From: Klebsormidium nitens
Lineage: Eukaryota > Streptophyta > Klebsormidiophyceae > Klebsormidiales > Klebsormidiaceae
DNA length: 64,000 nucleotides
Assembly: GCA_000708835.1 (NCBI GenBank)
Contig: DF237043.1
Location: forward strand, 108,107-172,106
Direction: 5' to 3'
The notes beneath the pieces were generated by a model. The model was given only the letters and a program-made list of their open reading frames with translations. It searched no databases and had not been told where the DNA came from. The translations under genes and the position numbers were made by a program. Below are positions 11,701-22,800 of the stretch, in pieces. How positions within the stretch are numbered: position 1 is the stretch's first letter; each line of letters opens with the position of its first letter.

Positions 11701-13055
11701 TGACTCAAAACCTGTAGGTTCGTTTGACGAGTCTCTCCAATGCATGTCTTTACAGTGGCAGTGCAGATAGAAACAAGTTACAAAGTGGAAAACGACTGAC
11801 TTTAAAGTCACAAGGAAGGGCTATGATTATGCAACAAAAGCAATCAAGAGGCTTTGAACATAACCAGGAATGCATTGTCTGCATGATCCATAAACAAACC
11901 TCACTCACTCTTTGCTTGATACTGGTAGTGGCTGGCTCTAACATAGTGCATATCATGGCACGATACCGCTTGCAGGGCTGAGTATGCTCCTCTTCAGTAC
12001 TGACCACCTTGTTGCTTTTTGAAAGACCAGAACAGTAGCGAAGACATGTGGACAGGAATCAGGAAATGCTGTAGCTTTGGACAGAACACGTTGAGAAGCC
12101 ATAAAAAGCCAATTCTTCGAAGGAACACGTCAAGCCTAAAGTCTTTTCACATCTTCGAAAGAAGGCTGAGTTTAACTGACTTCCATCAGTATACGCTGTT
12201 TTATCAAGAAAAAACTCTCAAATTCACATGAATCATAAGGTTTTTCCACAACGCACCAAACCTCTTGAAGTGCAGCGTCCCTTTCCCAGGCAACACAATC
12301 GGCTCGTGACTTGACATCCACAGGTTTTCCACATCGTCAACACCACCTCCCGACCCATCTCGACATCGATCCTTTTCAGAACTGTCCTCCGAAGCTCGAT
12401 CGCCGTTCCCCCCGTCTCTTTTTCTTGGAGGTGGTTGTTCACTACCTTCTGGACTGCCCCACTTGCTTTCCTCAAGAATGTTCCCACCACTAGTTTCTTG
12501 TCTGCTGGTTCCGGCAACCCCATCATGGCCTTCTGCCCCATTTTGCACATTCTCGGAGCCCGGCTTCCCATTCCCATCTTCTAACTGCCGCGAGTGGTCT
12601 GAACTGCTGCTTCTGCTGTTTTCTAGATTTGTCTCCTCAACCAAAGTCCTCAGTGCGGCGCCCCTCTGTCCATTGACCCTTCCCCTCAATTCTGAGACTC
12701 CACATATTCCTTCAGGGCTATCCTGACACTCATTTCGTCGGCCACTGACACCTGGGCCTTCTGTGTCAACTTCAACTTCCCTATCATACTGAGCACTTGG
12801 AATGCTACCGTTGACGGCATTGTCTGGCTCAAAGAAGACAACCTTGCACAGAGTACCCCCAATGTCAAGGCCCACGCTTGCTGCGTTTGAAGCCCCTTCG
12901 AGTAAGTAAGTTTGCCGCAGCTCTGCGACATGGCAGCTCGCAGAACCTGGATCGGGGCCCATAATTCTGAGAGCTTCCAAGGTCGGACACGCTTTGTGAC
13001 ACCTGGCTAGATGGTTTTGCAAAGCTGAGAATGAGCTATTAAAAGTACAAGCCAT
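8708..13055 (-). CDS. PANK: Type II pantothenate kinase with expanded disordered insertions
   Basis: Six exons (13055-12257, 11647-11488, 11161-11097, 10352-9951, 9442-9216, 8845-8708) join in perfect phase to 596 residues. It catalyses pantothenate + ATP to 4'-phosphopantothenate, the first step of CoA synthesis. Motifs in order: [16 protein letters not shown] (ATP site), the switch-side [81 protein letters not shown], and the tail [17 protein letters not shown]. The KFA reading after the glycine loop matches plants rather than the animal KFE. The usual kinase core is ~370 residues. The excess is a ~60-residue N-terminal extension, a ~170-residue Ser/Glu/Gly-rich insert after the first motif, and ~50 residues before PYLVVNIG. 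No DUF89 phosphatase domain follows, unlike plant PANK2. Confidence 0.93.
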
Positions 13056-13862
13056 CTTGCTGGTAGATGATCGATCAACACAAACTTAAATAGCCACCCT
13101 GCCCCTTGTGATTCGTGAAGACATCCGCAGCTCTCTTTCTTGGCTGCTTCACTGCCAGCTCAGCATGTGAGGTCTTGAGCCCCGGTTCTTGCCGTCGATT
13201 TGCGAGCTTTCCTTGAAGCGAATCGACGGTCTTCCGGTGACTGTTCTAGCTCTTGTCTGCGCCGTCAACCAACGAGGACATTATCGGACGGTATACAAAG
13301 TCTTTGCAGCTGCGACTTCTCGCCACGTGGACGGGTTTAAGGAGGTCTCTTTGCCGCCAAAATTTCAATTGCTGCAGACCGTGAACACTGAAGGGCACCC
13401 CACAGAAGTGCTGTATTCAATACCTACCTACATGGTACTGTGCCGAGGTAGTTCATGGGGGCGGGAAGCTATGGTTGAAGCTTGGCACCTCTGATCTGAT
13501 TCATCATGCCACAAGCTCCTCCATGGTTCCTTCATGGGTAGAATGGTCGCAAGGCGCGGCGCTGCCGTTGAGAAAAAGATTGGCAATACATACTTAGCTT
13601 TGTCCTTTGACGCAGCTGGTATATGAGAAGTTTTGATGAGGTCTCACACCCCCTCTCTGAAAACGAACCAGGGGTTTGAGAAGTTTGTCTGGCTTGGAGA
13701 CACTGGATTGGGAGGGCTCGCACCTTGAGCCAGTCCTTTCTCAACTAGAGGACACGTTCCCATGTACTCTCCAGCGGTAGCAAATCTGGACAATAGCTAC
13801 TAGCACGGGACCGCTGATTACAGAACTTGAGAGTGCGAGCTGCAGGGCGAGACATTGCAATC
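13056..13862. promoter_or_regulatory. Head-to-head promoter region, pantothenate kinase (-) and TIMELESS (+)
   Basis: 807 bp between two divergent start codons. It must contain both 5'UTRs and promoters. I see no strong TATA box and no supported ORF; the open frame around 13189-13494 has no ATG at its start and no homology that I recognise. Confidence 0.55.
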
Positions 13863-16800
13863 ATGGTTCTCCACGATATGGACATCTTGATTGCAGTCGC
13901 AACAGGGCTGGGAAAGAGGGAAGAGGACGCCAGTGGGTCTGAGTACTACCTCAAGGACCCGGAATGTCTCGGTGAGCAACATCTTGGCTGGCTTCTTTTG
14001 CATTTCCTACTGAGTTTAGCAAGCTGCTGCCATGAATGTGCTCAATGGTGGCCAATGCAATCAGCGGTGGTGCCCAATCCCCTACGGTGGGACAATTGTT
14101 GTTGAAAGCTCAGTTATCCCTTCAAACCTTTGGGGTAGGACATTTTGACTAAAGGGTTACTAAGGGGTGCGTTCATATGGCTATTGAAACAGGGCTCATG
14201 GGCACTTGGCATTGAATACTTTTACACTTTCTAAAGTAACAGCAAATCAAAGCAATTGCAACCAGGTTTCCAGACCAAAACTGCTACAGCATAGAAGGCT
14301 TATGGCTTCCATAACCTCCCTTGATTAAAGCAAGAGTGATATTTTTTGGATTCTCTGCAGAAAATCTAAAGGATCTACAGCGCTTTATGCGCCGAGACAA
14401 TCCGGAGTCTCGGGACGTCTTCATGCAGCTTGGACAGTGGAACATTGTCCGTCGGGATCTGGTGCCGATCATCACTACCTACCGGAGCAACTATGAGCTC
14501 GTTCTAGCGGCAGGTAAAATGGCCATCCATGCGAATGCTTTCAGCACGTTGCAACCTTCAGGCGCCATTGCGGCTTTGGACATGAATGAGAAGTGCATGC
14601 TGAACTGGTGGTCAATGCTCACGCCCTTAGTGTTCTACCTCCTTACATGCTTTGAGGACAGCCGTAAAGTTACTGGCTCAACTTTCTAATGATTTTGGCA
14701 CGTGGAAAGAGAAGAGCATGACAGAGTCATGGTCAAGCTCTTTGTTTTCCATTGTGCCAAAGTCTCTGACATCTCCAAGAGTGCTAAAGTTTCTGAGATC
14801 TCCAAGAGGACCAATGATGATCGGCTGCTGTGCTCTGAAATGAGAAATAGAAGGACTCTTGTAATCCAATTCACATCATGATGATGATTCTTGTTGCAGT
14901 TTAGCCAAAGTAAGCACACTTACTGCAGAATGCGCACTTTGCTTTTTCTTTCTCCTCTATTGACCTTGTCATACGACGAACTACCAACACTTCAAAGACT
15001 CTGATAGGTTTTCCAGTTCCGTCATCCGCCACTTCTTGACCAACTCATTGACCTGCTATTGACCTTGCGCATTTTATTGCATTCCTTGAGCTTTCGCAAG
15101 CATAGCCCAAATAGCGCTTGCACCAAGTTTTACGAGGGCACTGCTTAGTAAAGCAGTACTTGCAGAGTACTGCATGGTGCACCTACAAGCCCCTTCTGTT
15201 CAGGTCATCATGTCCGACTTCAACCTACATCATCACAAAAGCAACCATTTTTCAGTGCATGTTTCCCAGTATCCTCACGACTCTGCCTTGGTTGCTGCAG
15301 TCAAGGTCATTGTCTTCTTAACGATGCCCCCCGTTCCGGAGAGTGACAACGTAAGCCGCCAGCTAGAGTACCTGCAACGCTTCAAAGCGGCGTTCCTGGA
15401 GGACGAGGCGCTGGGGGTCATTGTGGCCATGATGGAAGAACCGCTGGCGCACCTTGAAAGGTGAGGCGGGCATGTTCTTTGCACTGGCAATGTGCATCAC
15501 TTTATGGTGCTTCTCAAAAGAAATGTTCCTGGAGGAGGCGCGGTTACGGCACAGATTAATGTCAGAGGCGATGAGTTTCAGACCTTAAACGATAGTCGTG
15601 TCACCCATCGAACGCCACCAGCTGACAAAGGCTGGTGACTGTGTTCCATGTTCCACTGAAAAGGAGGTTGCATAGGTTCTTCTGGGCAGAACCAATTCAC
15701 AACCAGCAGTTTCACGAATACTGCTGGGAAGGAAACCACGACTAGAAGTTATCTTTTCTGGGTCAACACTTGCGAGATGTGGGCACACGATCCTTTTCTC
15801 GCATGTATGATATCTACGAGTACATTGTGAATCGGGCATATCGCATTCTCCAACGCAAATGGAAGACTTATTTGCGAAGTTTCGCTTCTTGGCAGTGACG
15901 AGTTCACCGACGACGATGCGCGCCTGGTCCAGCTGTTCCTGACGCTGTTCCGCAACCTGCTAGCCATCTCCGACCCCTCAGCGCAGCAGACGACAGCCTC
16001 AGGGGGCGCGCACCTTGCCTACATGAAGGTACTTCTTTTGACAATCACGTAGTTGCGACTTACTGTTCTGTGGTTGTCACAAAGATTTTATAGCTGCTAA
16101 ACCAGCTCCCAACATGCCCCATGACGGTACACACTGTCAATCTGACCTTTCAGCTTACTTGACCAATGTTTTGACCATCTCGAAAGCTCAAGATGACCAG
16201 CGCTTCGACGTAGGTTACAAATCGGCTATAAAACCCTTTTGAAGTCGCTTTTTAGGTGCTTAAGTTCGGGGTTCGTGTCTTCTAGCTTTCCACGCCCATC
16301 TTTGCGATCGCATTACTTGCTCCGCCAGTTTTCATCTCATAACGACGGGCCTTCCTTTGCCCTTTACTGTAACGACATAATCTCTGCTCCTATATGGTAC
16401 CCGCCCACATATGCGAAGTTTGGCCCTTATACAGCTCTTTGCGAGCACCCTGCCAGGTTGTAGATATAGAGGGAAGCTTCAAAGATAGTCGAAATTATTT
16501 GTCGAAACGACTTTTGGACCAAGTTGGTCGTCTAACTTTTAACTTTCCTTCCTTAATCGAACTTGGCAGGTTGGTCGCAAAGAGCTGTAGCCGGTATCCT
16601 GATCAGACGCTCTCCCCACTCGCATCGCAGGAGGAATTGCTGGAGCGCCTGTTCCGGGAGAGCGTCATGGACCTGCTTCTCGCATTGGCGCCCCACGTGA
16701 GCCGCGACGGGCGCAAGGGCCCGCTGCGCAACGACAACCTGCTACTGCTCGAGATCTTCTACTTCACCTTCAAGGACCAGCGCCCGCTGGACCTGCTCAC

Positions 16801-19800
16801 TACGGCGGACGAGAGAGACGCCGGCAAGGTCCGTAGGAATCTGTTTCCATCCTTGATTCAATCCAATATAGCGAGACATAGTAAAGCATGGTCGAAACGC
16901 AGATTTCGCCCGGTGTTGATACCTACCTGAGCCTGGTCACGACGATCTTGAGTTTCATCTCCTTTTCAAGAATCAGCGGCCACTGGTTTGCTCACTGTAG
17001 CGGACGAGAGAGACGCCGGCAAGGTACGCACGATTCTGAATCCATGTTCTTTCTGGATTAGAAGCAATGCAACCCCCAGGTTGAGAAGCTGGTGAAGGCA
17101 ATTTGGGTGTTACTGCTCTAGTGCATTGGTAGGCTCTCTTGCCCTCTCGAATGGCGGGGTACTCAAGAGCAACAACGACTCGTCTCTGGAGCAAGCAGAC
17201 AGTTCTGGATCAAGTCCGTTTTGAAGCAATTTGCAGTGATTCAGGAGCATACGACAAGGCTAGAAGAGACATTGGCCGGTAGCTGGTCTTGCACGACCTT
17301 AAGAGCGCTCGCGGACTGTTTAGGCGGATAGAAGCCATTGAAAGGAACGGGGACATCTCATTCCCTGGCTTGCACCTGTCCGTCTTTTAACTTTTGGTCC
17401 ATAATCTCTAGAACTGTCTTTACAAACAGCATCCAACATTCTTCACAAGCATTTCAGCGTGACAGCAAACAGGACGAGAGATGGCCTCTTTCAGGGTCGA
17501 GACGAGATATGGACCTCTTTGGCTCTTTTCGTATGTCTTTGGAGGCTCTCCCATATATCAACCAACGAAAGCATGTATTTATCTTATTTGTTTCACTTGT
17601 TTTATTCATTTCAATCACTTAATTTTTATTTCTAACATGCGACACAAATTTTACATTGATTCGATGAAACCCATTGTTGCTGTAAAGACACCATACACGT
17701 ATGATACGACTACTGAAAAGGTTGAGGAAAAAGATTCTATTGTCATTTTTGTTTTGGATGCAAGAAATTTTTGTCTAAACAGTTGGTGCTGCAGGCGTCC
17801 AAGACCGCAAGCGCTGCGGCGCTGGAGATGCAGCAGCTGGTGGAGAAGGAGCAGCGCAAGAGGGCGCAACTGCTCATGAACGGACCGCCGCGGCACTCCT
17901 TCTTCGCCGGAACGTACACCAGGAAGTGGAAGGTAGGGTGGTCCTTCGTAAAATCGGCATCGTACCAGGTGTCAAATGTTACACGGTCGGATAATGCTTC
18001 TGCTCTTCAATCTCCCAATGCCATCTACTAGACCTTCTGTTTTCACCTCTGACTACTAGGAAGTGGGAGGTGTGTGGTGCCTCGTCCAACCCTAAACCCG
18101 TCTCCTCGTCAAGTTGTATACACGTTTTTGATCATCTTTGCACCCCTGTCGATGTCAGATCTAAGACGATTTGTTTGCACTTTGGATTCCTTCTTTCTTT
18201 GGATCTTACCCTCTTCAAACCCCTAGAACATGGCCTGTACACGAGCGATGCCGCGTCCTTCTTACTCACCACGGCGGATTCGTCAGCAACCAACATGTCT
18301 TCAACTCCTGCGTTTTGCCCGTTGTGAATACGACATTGCTCGAGCCATTTCGTGCGTAACGACTTCAAGTGCGTCTTTGAGGTCATCGCGTGCAGCCAGG
18401 GTCAACCGTGTTTCTGACGTCACCTCGTGTATGAAGGCGCAATTTCCATTGTTCCCACCAATTCTTTTGTGTCCGACTTCGTTCGCCTTGCGTCCAAAAG
18501 CAGCGTCCGGCATAAGAAGTTAGCAAAAATGGACTGGTTCAGCTGATCTAAGTGAAACGCGACGTCATCTCGTGCAGGATGGCGCACCTTCGATCGTCCG
18601 CACCAACCCGTTCGTGTCCGACTTCGACCGCCTCGCGTCCAAAAGCAGCGTCCGATCCGCCCGTATGAAGCCCGTCGCGGCTCGCGAGGAGATGGTCCAC
18701 CTAAACGCCCAAGTCAGGGGGATGCTCAAGGAGCACGCCGACCAGTTCCTTGAAGGGGGGTACAACGGTGAGTGCTTTCTTGCCCAAAGTTGTGCGAAAG
18801 TGCATTGAAACGCCCAAGTCAAGGCGATGCTCAAGGAGCACGCGGATCAGTTTCTCGAAGGGGATACCAACAGGTCAGTGCTTTCGTGCTCCACTTGATT
18901 CATTTTTTTGGGAAAAGCTTAAGAAGTATTCCGTCGACTTTGAATGTCGAGAATATGCGGGTGGACTTGGGCGTGGCGTGTGGGTTGGCAGCAGCTGTAC
19001 AGGCGCAGCCCGGGAAACTATCTGGGTCCTGCATCGTTCTGTAACGCAATGCGGCATCCGTATGGTACCGCACCACTTCACTGTCTCGTTACGGGACCTT
19101 ACTGTCCTGCTGGATAGTATCCCCCGCGCTTGCAAAACGGTTTCCTAGTTCTGGATCATACCAAAAGCCCTTTTGCATACTTGCGACGATGACAGTTCTC
19201 AAGAGCAGGGTATACGCCTTTTCTGCTGATACATTCGATTGACTTAAGCAGCAAACCGACGGAGCACTTTGTGCTTGTGCAGTGCTGATGAAGACGGTGA
19301 AGGACGACATCCGACGGGAGAGCCCTCGCGCGACGCCCATGGACGCCGTCATGTTCTTCAAGGTCGCGGGCTTCTTCACAGCGTACCAAAAAGAGCGCCT
19401 CCAGGGTGCCAAGGTGAGGGTGCAGATCGGCTCTCCATCGTATCCGTATAACAGGCCATACGTGTTTCTCGATCAGGGTTAGCTCTGGGTAACTTAAGAT
19501 CTTGAAATTCTGAGAGCTTAAAGGTCACCAGCTCCGCACCCTAACCCGCCCTGAGCAGCCCCTACTCACCCCACTCGTTCCAAGTTGGCGACTGTTTTAT
19601 TCTGAAGCTGTAATTCCTCGACTAAATCAAAAGAACCAACGGTACGAAGTTGTGTAAGGGAAGAGCACTTTCTATAACGTGCCTTGTCGAGCAGATTGAG
19701 AAAAGACTTCAGCAAGGACGAAGGAGGTCGCTTTGCACTCTTGGACAGTCGCCCACTTCGGCATTTCGCTCCGCGAACTCTGCACCTCGACTACCTGAAA

Positions 19801-22800
19801 TTGCAAACGAAAGGCAGGAACTGTGTTAGGAGATCCCGGGGCTCGTCAATATGGACCGCATAAGAATACGCTGTCGTCAAAAGGCTCTCGGCTCTTTTGT
19901 CCTCAACCTCGTTTGCATCTTCATGGTGCTGGGGCTCGTCAGATTTTTCCTGACACGCTGTATCCTGTTGCCCTTGACCGAAGGCTGATCCTTCGGACCT
20001 TTTCTCCAAAATAAAACTGGCGCCCCTCCTTGCAATGCAGTCAGCCAAGGCGGCCGCTCAGCGCGCCGCCAGCAAAAGAACTCCAGAGGAGAGCGAGAAA
20101 GAATTGAAAGCGGCCGATGACGCTTTTGCTATGGCGGTGCGCGGGTGCGGAGAGATCGCAGCGACCATGGATGAGGAGATGTTCAACATGGTGGTCGCCC
20201 GATGGCGCGAGTACGCGGAGACCATCAAGGAGGGCAAGGAGTTCACCGCGCTCGCGGCCGCGGGGGCGCTGCTGAAAGACATGGTGAGGAAACGGAGCGC
20301 GGCTGGAGCTGGGAACTGAGTAACCGCCTACACTCGGGCACCTTGACCTCGCACTCAGGATGTTGCACGGCCAGTCTGCAATTGCTTAGGTGCGAATTAT
20401 GCGGAAGTCGACGATATACCGAATTTCCGGCCATTGTGGGAGGTATCAAACCAGCCGTCAAAAACAACATCTTGGGTGCGAAATGAAGGGGCCCGAGACA
20501 GTATGTTGTTTAAGGTTGATTGATTGATGAGGTACTGCCGATATCGTTTTGCGACGCGTATCAAACATTACCAGTGCTTGAACGTGACGTTTGCCGTGCC
20601 TATGCACGGTTTTGACCATCTAATGCGGAGCGAAGTTACAGCTGTAAGCCAACAAGACGATGTTTTTTACCGTGATGTCAAGACTCGTTGGAATAGCTGC
20701 TGGGGTCCGGTCGGGGTACGCAGCAAGTCACGATTGGATCGATCGGAGCTTTTCGCTTGAAGCGTCGACCTTATTTCGAGCGAGCATCGGTCTCTCTCTA
20801 GAACATGGGGTCAAATCCTTCGCCGCATGAGGAAACTCGTTGGAGGCGTCGACCTTATTTCGAGCGAGCATCGGTCTCTCTCTAGAACATGGGGTCAAAT
20901 CCTTCGCCGCATGAGGAAACTCGTTGGAGACCTTGTGATAGAACATTCTGGGGTGTATACTGGTCAGATAAGCTCTGAAGACGAACGGTGACCAAATAAT
21001 TTTGCCCGCAGATCCAGAATCTGGACCTGACAAGCGCTCGTGAACTCTCTATGAATCACGCAGATAATGACCTATAACATCCACACAGAGTAAGAAATGT
21101 TCACGAATGCTGACTGGATGCTTTTGCACCGCAGATCCACATCCTGGACCTGATCCTCAAGACCGCGGACGCGCGCACGGAGGCGGGCAAGCGCGAGCGC
21201 AGCGTGGCGCACATCCTACTGCTCAAAGTGTTCTACGACCAGACGGACACCGGCATCCTCAGCTTTCTTGTCCGGCTCATCAAGGCGTACGACAGCTCCA
21301 AGCAGCCCAAAGCGTAAGCCACCCGCGCGCGCACTTCTCTGCAGTTTCTTCTCGATCTCAATTCGAGTTGTTGTTGACGCTACTGCTGACGTAGTCATGT
21401 CCTTCCTCCTCAGTCTCCGTCAGAGCCTGCGACCGCGCAAAGCAGCCGAAAGGCCGAGCCTGCGTGTTCAGGCTCCTGTACAATCATGTTAAGTGCTGCC
21501 TGATTCTTTTCTTTAGTTACCCGTTACCGGACAAATTACCCTATGACTTGATGATTTACCGAACGACGATCAATCTTCTGAGGAGAAGTATTCATCTAGG
21601 GAACGCTCCATTCAAGCGCAAAAAAAGAAACCCATGGCAATCTTCTGGAGGTACTTTTGGCAGAAGGTTTCCTCCACACAGTCATCAAGCTTTCTAACGA
21701 TGAATGTTTGGCCCCCAAGTGTGGAAAGGATGCCGTACGTGCAATGTAAGCTGCCGACAACCGCGACAAACAAAGCACAGGGAGTTTTTGTCAGGGCAGC
21801 CTCCTTGGAGATCTTACTGATTTTCACTATTTATGCGCAGCGACATGGGCACTTTGGTTGAGATGGCGCACACGATCCTGCGCATGCTGGAGGAGTACAG
21901 CAAGGCCAACGGCGAGATCCGCGTGCTCAAAAAGGTGCGCAAAGTGCGCCGCAGAAAGAAGCTGCCCCCGGTAATGGAGGCCGAGCAACCGGTTGACGAG
22001 ACGGAGCGACCGGTTGAGGGTACCGAGCGACCGGAGGATGCAGACGAGTGGCCGGAAGACGGGGACGGGGGTTTAGAAAAGGACGCAGCGATCAATGAGG
22101 GGAACGCGGAAAGATTGGGAGAAGAGGGAGAGCAAGCGCAGGAAGAAATGCAAGGAGATTTGGGTGAAGCTGAGGGGCCGGTAGGAGAGACCGAGGGGCT
22201 GGAAATCGAGACCGAGCTTGTCGAGAAAGGAGACGGGGAGGTGGAAGGAGAGACTGAACGCCCAGGAGAAGAAACCGAGCGCTTGCCTAACGAGAAACCA
22301 GACCTGAACGGACTGGGAGGTGATACGGAACTCCCACTCGGTGAAGATGCGGAACCAGTGGCCGTGGAAGTGGGACACGGGGCCCCGGCTAAAGCCTTAA
22401 GCGACCCTCTCGCTGAGCATGACCGCCCGGAAAACCCGGAAGAGGGGGAGACGGATCCTGCGACTGGGGCGGCGGCTGAGACGGAAGCGCTGGGCGACCA
22501 GGCGGCAGAGAATGGCACTCAGAGGTCGCCCGAAAGACGCGACGGGCTCGTCGAGTCGGACCGGGAGGATAGTTCCAACCCGGGGCACGGGAACAGCTTC
22601 GGGCAGCGGCCGGATTCCGCCCCGGAAGAGAGCGGAGTCGTCCGCTTCGACGCGCCGGAAGGCAGTGACGTCATCCGGTTCGACGCCGCCGAGGAGAGCG
22701 GCGTGATCCGCTTCGACGGGCCGGAGAATTCCGGCGAGGTGAGCCAGGCGCGCGCGCGCGCGGCCGCGGCCGCGGGCGAGGTCGCGTCGGCGGGCTTGCA

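Noticed and set aside
13189-13494. 101-residue frame between PanK and TIMELESS
   Set aside because: It starts with TTG, has no splice or family support, and sits in a divergent promoter.
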